Shown here piece after piece: positions 48,401 to 60,248 of a stretch of DNA of 64,000 nucleotides. Position 1 is the stretch's first letter. Every line of letters begins with the position of its first letter. The DNA comes from Cladorrhinum sp. PSN259. Taxonomy: Eukaryota > Ascomycota > Sordariomycetes > Sordariales > Podosporaceae. The notes under the pieces were generated by a model. The model saw only the letters and a list, made by a program, of their open reading frames with translations, was not told where the DNA came from and did no database searches. The stretch is from the NCBI GenBank assembly GCA_033725935.1, contig MU867121.1, positions 62,001 through 126,000 of the forward strand, read 5' to 3'. The translations under genes and the position numbers were made by a program.

Positions 48401-51379
48401 TGAAGACATGGAGGCGGCGACCTCATCGTCACATCGTCGAACGGGAGCTCAATTGCCATCTACAGCCTTCATTTGTAGCGCTGAAGACGGGTTGGGCGAA
48501 AACCAACGCTCCATGCTGCGAATATGCGTCTTCTACACCGGTATTTTGTCGGGGATCGGGTACTGTGCATCTGATAAGGAAACGGAGGGGAATTAGATGG
48601 TGAGAGAATGAAGTGTGGGTTGCGGATGTCGAAAGATGGGGGTGAGATCCGAAAGCTTCGAGCTGCAAAAGCTTGCCCGTCTCCTATTTGTTAAGGAAGG
48701 CGGTTGATGCGATTGGTTCTTACACTAACAGCTAGCGAGTCTTCAACAGTGCTTCCATGGCTGGGGCGTCTGCATGTGGCATGCAGCATCTGCACCTGGA
48801 AGCTGTTGAAGATACAGATCCCGTCTGGTTTGGGACTGCCACAAAAATCCGATAATTTGATATTCTGATTTTTTCCTATTTTTCATTATTATTATTTTAC
48901 ATTTATCTCTGGAGCAACCGGGGTCAGCGAAACAACTCATCAGACATCCAAGCGGCGCATCCGTGAGCAAGCACGCCTTCCCGCGGGGCTTTCTGTCGTG
49001 CATGGACCCGGGATGGACTGAGGGGAAGCTTTCCTGCTTCCCTGTTCACGATGCTTCCAAGCTGAGCTGGCGGAACGGCGGCAGGTGTAAAGGAGGTGTC
49101 AAGTTGCATCGTCGAAGGAGATGAAGCTTATCGTGTACAAATCATCGTCTTTTCCATCTCCTCACCGACTTTATGACTTGCACATTTTGCCCAGAACCGT
49201 CACAAGCGTCTCGTCCCTTCCTCGCCTTCCGACTCATGATGGCCAACGATGGCGAAGGACCCGTTTCTTCTTTCCCGCTGTCTCGTCGCTAAATCTCAGC
49301 CCCTTCACCAAGACGTGGGGGACTTTAACATGATTTGTAATGTCAAGACTCTTCCAACTCGCCAAGACATCACGATCGAATGACACCAACATAAACAATA
49401 GATCGGCATGTAACTTGAGTCTGTCGATGATCTGCTACAACCACCAATTGACTGGTTTACCACAATGGCCAACGACTGGACCGCAACAGGGACCCTCTCC
49501 TTCGGTTCGGGTACAGCTTGCATTTGGTTTGCTGGCAAGCAGGCAGGCCGACAGGACCAAGCCCTGGATTCCATGCTATTGGCTAATTCGAGCATCGTCG
49601 ACCCTCACACAACAACACAAAAACCTGAAGTCTCGGATGACTAAACTGAAGGACTTCCATATCTACGAGAAAACATTACGTTATCACTCCCTTCTTTCCA
49701 AGAAGACAACAATGCCCTCATCCGAGTTCTGCGCAGGTACAGATCCCCAGTTGTCCGAAATAGTCGACGGACAGATTCAGGCGTGCCTAGCGTTACCTCG
49801 TCCGAGGTACAAGATATATGTACACACTCGCGTCAATAAAATCGATCAATTCGGTTTAAAATATTTTCACTCTCACCTCGCTCCGTGGGGATCCCCTCAC
49901 CGAGGTGACCCGGCAAGAACAGGGACAACGTTTCGGGCCTTCATCGGCTATGTCATCGGCCCTACCTCCAGTACCCCGTTCCGTTCCGGGATCCGGCTGT
50001 CACTCACCTCGGATAACGAAACCATCCTCAGTCTTCTCGGGCTTTTCACCAGACTCGCACGGAGTCGCCCCCCGTTTTAGGAAATCTTCTAGAATACTTT
50101 GCCGAGAAACTCCACACACACAGTGTTTCACGCCACCGATGTCAGTGAGAAAAGAAAGCACATGGCATTGGTCTTTTCGGTTCGGAGAGTTTTCCACTGG
50201 CACTGAGGGTTAAATTGGCGAATGGGACGCCGAGGCTTGTCGGTGGTGTTGTCTCATTTCCGTTGCCACATGAGGATTTTGCTTGAGACAGGAAATGGTC
50301 TCTGAATGTCACCCATGCTCCCATGTACAGTCAGGAAGAAGGCCATTCAGGGAATGACATGGACCTGATGAGCTGACTCAACCCTGATACTCCTGCGGGG
50401 AGGCGGGCGAACTGACAGCTGGGTAGAATGTGTGGTAGCAGGTAAAGTAGGTGAGTACATGGCTTGGATGTACACAAGACATGACTGCGTAGAGGCGTGT
50501 GCCGAGAGAGGGGGAAAAAAGATGAAGCGGCACGTGGACTTGGGAGTAGAGGGAAGATGCATGTTTGGCTATCACGGGTAATGTTGGGCCTGCGTTTGTC
50601 CGGTCTTCTTGGTGTGTCGGGTGCGGTGTAAACAGGAGGGGATCATGATCCCCCTCCTGGCTTTTGAGATTTAGTTCTCCAGACGGAAGGATGGGTATCT
50701 CGGCCTGTCACATGTGAGGATCTAGGGCTAGAATACCATCTGATCTTTTTGGGATTTTGACATCATGGATCGGGAGAGGTCAGCGTCTTTCACATGGAGA
50801 AGTTCTCGTCTTGAGTTGCCTGCATATTGATAGTGTCATCAGCGTCGTGAGGGTCAATGACCTCGGGAAGGATAGGGAGGACGCCGGAAAGGTGCCCTGT
50901 CTGTGTGGTTGACTGCCGACAAGACGGCATACATAACACGGGGTATTGGGTCCGTTCGTTTGAGAAGTAACGAATGCGGATTGCCACGTGGAAATGAATA
51001 TTGCGCTCGGCCTGATGTTTGAGAGTGACGACTCGGAAAGCAAAAGCTTGAATCGGGATTTTGCGGGGAGATTCTTGAAAGACGAGTTGGTTTCATACTG
51101 ATGCTTCCAGATGGAACGGAAAGGGTAGGTATTGAAACGGAAAATTAGTTTTTTGATATGCTAGTGAGAGGCATGTGCTTTGCATAGGTATTGACGACGA
51201 GTTCCGTGATGTAGGTAAATGAACATTTGCGAATGTTTAGCTGTTTGACGAGCCTCCTAGAGGAGTATTCTGGTAGGCTCCCGTCTGTTTCATGGCGTTT
51301 CGTTTCCGTTAGCATTTCTCGATTCGAGAGGGTTTCAACGTTTATCCCGTAATGTGGCGGGTGAGGGGAGGGTGTGCAT

Positions 51380-51384
<5 letters not shown>

Positions 51385-51430
<46 letters not shown>
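51385..51430. repeat. (TG)23 microsatellite
   Basis: A perfect 46-base TG tract, followed by TTGTGTTGTG. It lies in non-coding DNA. Confidence 0.95.
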
Positions 51431-51432
<2 letters not shown>

Positions 51433-51869
51433 GTGTTGTGTGAAATGATGGGACGATGACATCAGGACTTGTTATTATATCCGATAAAATTGTTTTGACA
51501 TAAAATCTGTAAATTTATCGATTTTATCTCGCTGTTCTTTTGGCTCAGGACTCCTGGTCCCTGATGACTGATGGATTCTAGACTCGGAAATTTGTATAGT
51601 CTGGGGTACATAAACTTAACATACGTAGCGAATGCATAGACTCAGGGACCGTTTTTCAACGGGGTGGAAAAAGCTTAGTTCGTTCGATAACCTTTGGTGG
51701 TTGAGTTTAAGTGTATTTGGCATGTGATGATTAATCTGCGGGGAATGATTTTGGATTATGGAGGTTTGTTTCCTGGGGATTTGTGATGGGATGGAATATT
51801 CAGGTGCTTTTTGGCTGGGGATCGGGTGGTTGTAATTCGGGTAAGGAGATTGTTCCAGGCTGAAGGAGA

Positions 51870-51873
<4 letters not shown>

Positions 51874-51927
<54 letters not shown>
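51874..51927. repeat. (GA)27 microsatellite
   Basis: A perfect 54-base GA tract, the longest dinucleotide repeat in the window, extended on the left by imperfect GGA units. It lies in non-coding DNA. Confidence 0.95.
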
Positions 51928-51930
<3 letters not shown>

Positions 51931-52539
51931 GTGATACTGCAGTTGCCATTTTACGGTTTGTTGGTAATTAGTGTTTGTGGTCCATTATTGGAACACGAGA
52001 TCTGGGGCCTGGGGAGGGCGCATGTTCATGTTCGAAATCACATTTCCTGAAAATATAACTGGTTCCCTAAATAACTCATTACTTTTCTCTCTAAAACACA
52101 TAAAGGATCGGAGAGGTAGGGGGTTTTGAGCAGATAATAGAGTCACTTTTTATTTATTTATATAATTACTCTAGCCACACACTTCACCTGCCAAACCTCA
52201 ACTCTGCGTTTCTACTTATTCTGCTCTATGTTTGCCTTGAGCGTCAGTTTGCGTATTCGTGAGCTATATTTGCCCAATCCTTGTTTTATCATACAACTAC
52301 AAGAACCGTCTCCCGCTGTCGAGATTCTATCTACGTTGGGAAAGTTTGAAATTAATACTGATAATTCATTCCTTAGATGCGACAGACAGAGCGTATGCCG
52401 ATGGCAAAGAAGGAAAAGCCAAGCACATGAAAGAGAAAGACCAGACTCGGCAATTCTGAAGAAGAAGAAGAAGAAGAAGAAGCTGTCTGTCGAGTTGATG
52501 GAGTATGACCGCACCTTGGGAGGAACTTCCGTGGTCGAA

Positions 52540-53422
52540 AGATACATCGATGCATCTGGATTCGCAACGCATACATAAAGAAAGCGGATCAAGACGGATT
52601 TCGCCAAGCGACGACAAAAGAGATTTCGAACGACGACAGCCCAGGATAAGAAATATAATAGTACTGTTGAGGTATTCCCGGTCTGCGCTGCTGCCTTCCG
52701 AGAGTTGCTTAAGCAGAATGTGAGACCCTTGGAGGGGTTTCCTCCAATACCAGCATAAGGTTGAGGGTATTTTGGGCGGAGGCGTGGAAGAGATCAAGAA
52801 ACTGAACCCTCTGTCTATCAAGGATGAGAATCTGAGATCGTGCAAGGCCATAGCAGTTCAGTGTGTGAATTGCTGGACTTATAGAACACCAGAGAACTTG
52901 AACTCATCAAAGAAAATGTCTTGGGTTACCTTCGATCCAATCCTGAAGAGAGAGGGCGGGGGGGACCTTATCAGAGCGCTGGTGCCGGGCGTCCCAGCGA
53001 CGACTTCCCTCTTAGCCTGCGAATACTGTTCTTCAACTCGTTTATTGATGACTGGCCCGACGTCTTTTTCGAAACCCGCTAATTACCTGGGACAGAGGCG
53101 CCCATCATCACACAGAAGATCAGTGAGAGCTGGGGCATATACATGCAAGAAATCGAATCTCAGATCGAGGGGTGCAGCCTCCATGATTTTCCCATAGTAC
53201 TTTGTCGACACGAGCAGATGGAATACGAAAATCGAGGAAGAGAGATGCGAGTCAAGGTCAAGGCTGCCCATCAAGGGAATTTGCTGCAGCAGCGGCGCTG
53301 CCCAGATTCATCCCTTGTTCATCGATGTCCTAAGACAGGAGGTTTCAATCATATTTGCGGAAGTGGTCACTGTTACCGGCAAGGAACACTTCCCACGCGC
53401 GTCAGATGCAGCTCCGTGCTAA
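52540..53422 (+). pseudogene. Decayed C-terminal part of a fungal P-loop GTPase (SLIP-GC/dynamin-like)
   Basis: Blocks recognisable from the fungal SLIP-GC-like GTPase family appear in order but in different frames. WIRNAYIKKADQDGFRQ comes first, then VEVFPVCAAAFRELLKQ and RPLEGFPPIPA ending at a TAA. After a shift come ENLRSCKAIAVQCVNCW and NSSKKMSWVTFDPILKREGG. After another shift come LFFNSFIDDWPDVFFETR, a TAA, and EQMEYENRGREMRVKVKAA. The last frame gives HPLFIDVLRQEVSIIFAEV and VTGKEHFPRASD. These match the regions after the GTPase domain in intact homologues, for example the SWVTYxAILKREG and F-TGKG-F blocks. The GTP-binding P-loop region is not found upstream, so the 5' half is lost or unrecognisable. 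At least three frame changes and two stops make it non-functional. The family name is from memory of the pattern and less certain than the fact of decay. Confidence 0.62.
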
Positions 53423-54431
53423 AATAGAGAACAAGGGTCGCAAAGATTTATAGTGCAGGTTGTGATCGTCGAGGATGTCGACATACCCGAGAGAGGTTTG
53501 TTCCTTCGATGAGTAATACAAGAGTGAGAATTGGTGATGGAAAAATGGAATCGTTTCAATGACTCTGACAGGTGAGATTGACGATGATAATTAAAATCAG
53601 GAGGGATGAAGACGAAGGGATGATGATACCCTCGGTTTTTAAGGGTGCGAAAACTTCAATTGGCATTGGCTTCTATTCTTAATAAACAGAGATAAAACTT
53701 TAGTTTTTTTTAGCAGTTCATCCATCGGCAGGGCTCTGATTTTCGTAGTTTTGGTTGCAGTGACATGATCATCATGGTGAATCCTTCACTCAGCTTTCTT
53801 GGCTATATGTATTTCCCAACATGCAGCCAGCGGGCGCGCGGCTCGGATCGTATTCCTCGGGTTGGAGTACGTAACCAACGCCCACTCCCTCAGCTCTCGG
53901 CCAATCATCTTGATCAACATATTGACTTCGCCAAGAGAAGTAGCAAGATAAACATACTTGCCGTATGTCGTATTAGCCAGGTGTTGAGCCATTGTGATGC
54001 CTTATCAGGTTCAGGGGGTATTGTATGGCGACGGTTAGAGATTTCGAATGCATTCGATATCCCCTGTGAAGGAGGGGAAAACCAACGACAACTGCTCGTA
54101 CCGAATCCGACGGATTCGTGTATCATTGTTGCCCATGTTCCATGCTTGAGTTGGGGATCATAGGATAGGATAAGATTAGGACTCTGTCTGTGTTTGTTGC
54201 TGTATATAACATGACCGGAATGCTGCTGCTCCCCATCTGAGAGAATGGCGTTCGAGAAAGTCGAATTCAGATCAGTGACCACGGCCAGACAGCGTCCAAC
54301 GATACACAAGGAACCGATTTTATCTTTTATTCTATTCTATTCTCAGCAAAACTCGCACGGTAATAAGTGATTACACCTTTCAATTTCTACCACCCACCTT
54401 CTTTCCACCTCCGTCAAGTTATCAAGGCGCA
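53423..54431. other. Intergenic region upstream of the RTA1-like gene
   Basis: This contains the promoter and 5' UTR of the RTA1-like gene (pyrimidine-rich from about 54390). Minus-strand frames at 53786-53992 and 53914-54309 partly overlap in different frames and might be a further gene relic, but no family was recognised. Confidence 0.4.
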
Positions 54432-55551
54432 ATGTCCACCACCACCTCCTCCATTTCCCCTCCCCCTTCTTCTTCCTCCTCTTCTTCCCCAAGCTCGTTC
54501 GGCACCAGCTCCTCCGTCTGGCCCTACGAACCCGTCTTCGCCCCCTGCATAGTATTCACAGCAATCTATGCCCTCCTTCTCCTCTGGATCTCATACCTCA
54601 CCTTTATCCGGTATAGAACCTTCTACTTCACCGTAATGCCGCTGGGGACATCAGTAGAGGTGCTAGGGTACGCGTTGAGGTGCTATGCCGTCAAGAACCA
54701 AACTCAGTTGGTACGTATGTATGGGATCCCTCGGGGTGTCATCAATTTTCTCACTCACTCACTCCCGACCTATCTTCTTTCTTTCTTGGTGGCTACACTC
54801 GACCACCAGTGATTCTACTTGACAAAAACCTCACACAATATTGTCAACTAACCATTCACGTTGCCATGCCATTCCCCCTCCCCAAAACAAAAGTTACTGA
54901 CTCGAGTGATGAATACAGCCACCATACATCACCTCCCTCTCACTAACGGTCCTCGCCCCCCTCTTATTCTCTGCAGGGAATTACCTCCTTCTGCCTCGGC
55001 TCATCGTCTCTACTACCCCAAACCAAAACCTAAACCCACGAACCACAATTCTCAAGGTCCCTACAAACCGCCTCGCACACCTATTTATCTCGCTCGATAT
55101 CTTGGCTTTCCTTATTCAAGGAGCTGGCACCTCCGTCTCCGGCTCGGCGAAGTGGACGGGACCAACTGCGCTTGTGGGTGTGAGGGTGCTGGTTGGCGGG
55201 TTGGCCGTGCAGGTCCTGGGCGTGGGGTGGTTCCTCGCTTGTGTCGTTCGGTATCGGTACCTGGAAAGGGCTGGGATGGGGGAAGAGAAGAGGAGTAAGA
55301 AAAGCAGGAGTGGGAATCTGACTTGGGCGGTGGCAATCTCGGGAGGCCTAATACTCATCAGATCCATCTACCGGCTGGTAGAATTCGCCGAGGGCGTGGA
55401 CGGATATGTCTTTAGAAGCGAGTGGTTGTTTTGGTTGTTCGAAGCCGCTGCGATGGTTGGCTGTGTTGTGGTGTTTTGCTTTTGGCATCCGGGCCAACTG
55501 TTGATTGACGATAACAACAACAAGCCGGAGGTGGTTGTTGTTGATCTCTGA
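54432..55551 (+). CDS. RTA1-family membrane protein (lipid-translocating exporter-like)
   Basis: Exons 54432-54710 and 54919-55551 join in phase 0 over a 208-nt intron (donor GTACGTATG, acceptor GAATACAG) and encode 303 aa. The join reads KNQTQL then PPYITSLSLTVLAPLLFSA, matching the usual RTA1 sequence after the second helix. Seven hydrophobic segments are expected and visible. The family signature EVLGYALRCYA is at residues 76-86, and HLFISLDILAFLIQGAG and YRLVEFAEG lie in later helices. The first 30 residues are a Ser/Pro-rich tail. In yeast, RTA1-family members (Rsb1, Rta1, Pug1, YLR046c) are linked to sphingoid base export, 7-aminocholesterol resistance and porphyrin transport; the substrate here cannot be told. 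The intron is about three times longer than the others in this window. The stop lies 28 bp from that of the convergent Zn2Cys6 gene. Confidence 0.92.
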
Positions 55552-55579
55552 CAGAAGCAAAGACAGGATACAAAAGAAT

Positions 55580-57200
55580 TCATGTAGCTGCAAGTCGTCT
55601 AACATGATCCATCGGCCACGCCGCATACTTTTTATACTCCTCGGGCAACGCAGCTTCCACCCGTTCCATCCAGGGCACTATCGTCTTCTTGCGGTATCCG
55701 AACCTGGAACCCTTTGGACCTAGAGTAAAATGTCCTAGCGCAAATTCAATGAGCAAAAAGTGGATAGCTAGCAGCTGGGTAGAGTAATTGTTTGGGTCGG
55801 TAAAGGGCATAAACTCCTCGTTTGTTGCGTGGAACATTAGCGAGTATAACGAGGCGCAATCTGCAAATGCTTTACACCTCAAAACATCAGTATTTCCAAC
55901 AGAAAAAAACCTAAAAAAAATGACTCACCATCAACTGCCCACACCTTGGCCCTCCTCACCGTAAACTCAATAGACGCCAAAAACCTCACCTCCAGCGAGC
56001 TCTTACACAACGGCGCCAGAGCCCTCAGCGAAACCAGGAACTCGTCTATCACAGCTTCTTGGTCTCCTTCCAAGCTAATTGGGCCTGGAATCAATCTCCT
56101 CACACTATCCGCAAACCCTTCGGCAGTAAAAGAGCCAAATATCGAATCGTTGGAGGGGAGTATGAAAGTATTGGCAATGACATAACACCCCCTCGTCATG
56201 GAGATAAACTCGGTCATCCCCTCCGGCATGCACGACGCTTGGAAGGCAAGCGCAAACAGGGCTGCGAATCTTGCGTCTCCTTCTGCGGTTGAGGAACACG
56301 GCTTGTATAGATTCTGATTAAGCAACTGGATAGCCTTCACGCGGTGCGCTATTCCCTTTTCAGAGCATTTCCCTCCGTGCAAATTCAGATGGGAGGCGCC
56401 GAGACCTAGCATTGCGTGCATCAGGTAGTCATACTTGGTGCATCTTTCGTCAGTATCGCATCTTACACATCATCTTGATATTCAGACACACAAAAACATA
56501 CCTGATGCGAAACCGCAGCAACATCCATCCAAATCTTGTCACCACCAAGCGGTAGCGGAGGGAAAGCGGTGGTCAAGAAGTGATGGAAGAACCTCATATC
56601 GTCAGGCGTAAACGTTGTCGGCGTTGAGTCCATCGCTGCGGACGGCGGCTTGGCAAGCTCCAACTCCCATAATGAAGGAGTTGCTGATGAAGGTATCGAG
56701 GACGACGAAGAAGACGATGCTGACGACAAAATTAAAGCCCGGGACTTTTCAGTCTCCGGGTACTCGCAGACAAGCCCAATCCTGAGGCACCCTTCACACT
56801 CGGGCCTCGTCTCCTGACACTTTACTTTTCGCTTCTTGCAATTGAAGCATCCTCTTCTCGATTTGGTGTGTCCCCTCCTGGGAACTGGTTTTCGGCGAAT
56901 CTTGTTACTGTCGGCCGGGGGAAGTGGGGTACCGGCAGTTGGCTCGGAGGCAGTCAAGGAAGAAGAAGAAGCGGCAGAACCGGCAGAACCGGCAGAACCG
57001 GCAGAAGCGGAGGCGGAAGTGACGGAGGAATCCGGAGTCCCAGCAGCAGCAGCAGCAGCAGCCGTGATGAGTGGATCCAGGAAGAACTCGGCGGAATCCA
57101 CTTGGTCACCTCCCAATAATGACGACGGCTGGCTCCGAAGAGCATAGTAAAAATCATCTGAATCCGGTAATATATCCATATTTTGATCCATAATATCCAT
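55580..57200 (-). CDS. Zn2Cys6 transcription factor, Upc2-like zinc cluster
   Basis: Three exons, 57200-56502, 56433-55929 and 55860-55580, encode 494 aa. The zinc cluster has C118, C121, C128, C135, C138 and C145 (CX2CX6CX6CX2CX6C) within HTKSRRGCFNCKKRKVKC, which resembles the cluster of the Upc2/Ecm22 sterol regulator group; this is similarity of the cluster only. The exon 1/2 join gives AVSHQYDYLMHAMLGLGASH, the common start of the fungal regulatory domain. Using the nearer AG in intron 1 would meet a TGA, which decides the acceptor. Exon 2/3 joins as VWAVDDCASLYSLMF with acceptor TTTGCAG. The N-terminus is rich in alanine, glycine and serine, encoded by near-perfect CGGCAGAAC and CAG repeats, so repeat-length variation between strains is plausible. 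The start is the ATG at 57200; the longer frame begins at TTG. Target genes are unknown. Confidence 0.9.
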
Positions 57201-58050
57201 TAAAAACAGTTTTCTGAAAAAGATCGCCGAGACAAAAATTCTAGTTCTTGCTGACAAAACTGGCAAAGGGTTTTAAGGTTTAGGAAACTACAATGTAAGC
57301 TTACGACGCACCCCATTGACATCACCCTGAAGGAGGAGGATGAAGGATGACAACCTAATCATCTAGCTCAGCCACGCGGCTTGATTGCTGTGCCGCCGTC
57401 CGACGTCCGAAATCCTTCCTACAATGCTCGGGTCGGTTAAACCACCTACATAAATAATCAGGTCAAAAAAAAGAGCTCTGATAAAAACATACATACTTCT
57501 GACCAAAATGAAGATATTTCCAATTCAAAGAAAAACGTAATTATTATGTCCAAACTCCAACCATACATAGATAAAATAACTAGAAGGCTATTGAGAGCCA
57601 ACATCAAAACAAAACAAAACAAAACAAAACAGAAAATAGACCCACTCACTTTCTACTTAACTCCAAGCAGTCTCCAACTCCCCCACTCCTCCTGCCATTC
57701 CCAAACATGGATACCCTCACCCAACACCACCACACATCGCCACGCCCAAAACGCGGAAAGGCGCCAAAAAAAAAGGGGGACATTAAAATCAATCATTTGG
57801 ATGGGAATTGAGCCCGACGTCCGGAGATTGAGCTAGCCGGGCTTGAGGGGTTCATGTGGCTATGTTGTTGTGATGACGACCACGAGGCAGGGAGTAAGAG
57901 AAGGGAAGAAAAAAGGAGGATTATTCATTGAACTCATCAAGATATGGGTCCCTAATAACACGCACAAAAACATGCTATTGCCAATGCAGACTAACTCCCA
58001 AAAGCCAAAGATGCAGACGCCAAATGCCTTCAAAGCCATTACCGTTTAAA
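57201..58050. other. Intergenic region upstream of the Zn2Cys6 gene
   Basis: This holds the promoter of the Zn2Cys6 gene on its left and the 3' UTR of the acyl-CoA synthetase gene on its right. A short AAAAC repeat lies at about 57607-57630. No gene is seen. Confidence 0.5.
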
Positions 58051-60248
58051 TTACTGGTTCTCGACGCACGACTGAATCTCCTTCTTGTACTTGTCTCTTA
58101 CGCCTCTTCTGTTGATCTTCTGGGTTGCAGTAACGAGACCCTGTCACAATCAGTTAGCAAGACTTGTCCTGTCCTTCGTCAGACTGTATTTGTTACTCAC
58201 ATTGTCAGGCGTCCACTCATCATCTACCACCACAACACCTTGCACAGTCTCCATACCACTCAACCCATTCTTCTTAGCCACGCCTTGCAAGCTTTTCAAC
58301 ACCGCATCCCTAACCTTCTTATCCCGATGCATATCCTTCTCAGCGACACCAAGCTCCTTTGCCTTACCTGCCAGCACCTTCTGATTTGGCAACACCACCG
58401 CAATAGGTCGAGGAGAGCTGCTGTCGCCGTGCACCATGATATTCTGCACGAATGGAGCACCCCGGTAAATAGCTTCCAACTTCTCCAATGCAATATATTC
58501 GCCACCCTGCAGCTTCACCAGATTCTTGAGGCGATCAATCACACGAACGTGTCCGTTGGGATCAAACTGCCCAATATCGCCGGTACGGAACCAACCATCC
58601 TTGGTAACAGCCTTGGCGGTCTCCTCCTCGTTCTTGAAATACTCTTGGAGAACAGGAAGGCCGCGAATGAGGATCTCACCCTGGGGTGGATCGCTAGTCG
58701 TGGTATAGTCCAGATCGGGGAGTGAGACAAGCTTGATTTCGACCGCCGCGGGAATGGGCCCAATGGCTTCGGTGGTGTACTGCAGGGGGCAACCCACCAC
58801 TCCATTACCACATGTCTCTGTGAGACCATAGCCATTCATCATCGGTGCAACAACCATGCTCATGAAATGTTGGGTACCCGTGGCAATACCCGATGCACCG
58901 TTCACAATGAATCGCAGTCGGCCACCCGTCATAGTGCGGACAGCGTTAAAGACGGTATTGTCAAAGACCGTTTGAAAAGGTAGGCCTTGCTTGACCAGGA
59001 ATGATTTGAGATTGAACGCTGACCAGAAAACTGAGCGGGCCAAGAAGCCAGCTGAGTTGACCTTTCCTTCAACACCCTTCCTGATGGTTTCCCAGATTTG
59101 TGGAACACCAACCATGACTGTAGGCTTCAACGCCCGCATATCTCCTGCGCAATTTCGCATGCTGGTGTCTGAAATGGTTTTTGGGGAGCCATAGCCCAAC
59201 GTTCCGCCGACAAAGATGACCAGGTTCTCGAGGACGAGTTCAAAGATGTGTGCCAGTGGGAGATAGGCCAATACGTATTCGTTATGGCTGACAGACTCTT
59301 CAAAGACACTGAAGAGGCCTCCGACTGCGGCAACAAAACCTCGGTGTGATACAGGGCAACCTTTCGGTGGACCAGTGCTACCAGAAGTGTACATGATGCA
59401 GAATGTTTGTTCGGCCTTGGGGAGGACTGGGTCAACTGGATTCTCCTCGCCGAGTGCGCGGACTTCCTCGTAAGAGATGACAGTGAGCTCTGGGTGTTGC
59501 GACTTGAACTCCTCAATCTCGGAGTCGGGCACTTGCTGGTGACTGGCTTGATTGTAGATGAGCACCTTGACCGAGGTTGCTTTTTTGAGCGGATTTCCCA
59601 CAGTCTTTAAGAGATGAGGGTCGACAAACATGGCGTTTGGCTCGCTTTGTACCAGCGAGTGTTCAACGCCCTTTTCACCGAGGGTGTCGTACGCCGTAAC
59701 GATCGTCATGGATTGCGAAGAGCATGCGTGTGCAATTCCGAGCCATTGTGGGCTGCAAATTATGGTAAGTAACGTATTGTGTTGTTGACGAGGCGCGGGA
59801 GGGCTTACGATGTGGCTGCAAAAATATGCAAGCGATTTTCAGGAGACAGGCCAAGCTTCCTCAAGCCTGCACCTACTTGCAAGATCTGCTGAAAGTATTC
59901 CTGGTATGTCAAGTAGGTATAATCAGACAGTTCAAAGTAACTCCATTCCTTCTCGACCTCGGTGGTCTTGCCGTCAATAACCTTGGGGATCTTCTTCTTC
60001 TCCTTGTGGATCTTGATCAGTTTCCGGCTACCAATGGCTGGCTCGTTTCCCCATTTCTCGGTGCTCCTTTTGAGGAGATCAAAAGTGGTGTAAACGCCGG
60101 GAGCTGGTTGTTCCAAAAGGCCATCCTTGGCTTTCGGGTGGCGGCGGGGGATGGTCTCATTCTCGACTGGTGAATACCCGGGAGCCTCAATTGTATAAGG
60201 CTCTTTTTGCACTTTGTACAATGGTATTGGGCCTGTGTTGTAACCCAT
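58051..60248 (-). CDS. Long-chain fatty acid-CoA ligase (FAA1/FAA4 type)
   Basis: Exons 60248-59809, 59752-58201 and 58140-58051 join over 56-nt and 60-nt introns to encode 693 aa, the usual length of fungal Faa1/Faa4 enzymes. The enzyme activates long-chain fatty acids to acyl-CoA via an acyl-AMP intermediate. Diagnostic blocks: the ATP/AMP-binding YTSGSTGPPKG (268-278), AYLPLAHIFEL, GYGLTETCG (454-462), DGWFRTGDIG (532-541) and the FACS motif region HVRVIDRLKNLVKLQGGEYI. The short last exon supplies GLVTATQKINRRGVRDKYKK, which contains the conserved C-terminal TATQKINR lysine; without it the enzyme would lack the adenylation lysine. No clear peroxisomal PTS1 is present (the end is CVENQ), so cytosolic, ER or lipid-droplet location is more likely. 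Two CCTCGG elements lie upstream and suggest fatty-acid-responsive control. Confidence 0.95.

Larger units (their letters stand above)
44030..52539. other. 8.5-kb stretch without a recognisable gene
   Basis: The left end is the probable 3' UTR of the DUF3295 gene, with AAC/CAA-rich sequence and T-rich runs. The remainder has no frame with recognisable domains. The longest ATG-initiated frame (49340-50080, 246 codons, plus) resembles nothing I know and has no splice-linked extension. Microsatellites at 45447-45474, 51385-51430 and 51874-51927 and a (GAA)8 tract at 52458-52482 are the clearest structures. Confidence 0.4.

Noticed and set aside
49340..50080. 246-codon ATG-initiated frame on the plus strand
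   Set aside because: It has no recognisable domain, signal peptide or splice-linked neighbours, and its composition looks like translated intergenic DNA. It could be checked with RNA-seq.
52366..52851. 161-codon minus-strand frame
   Set aside because: It is antisense to the GTPase relic and owes its poly-leucine/serine run to the (GAA)8 tract.
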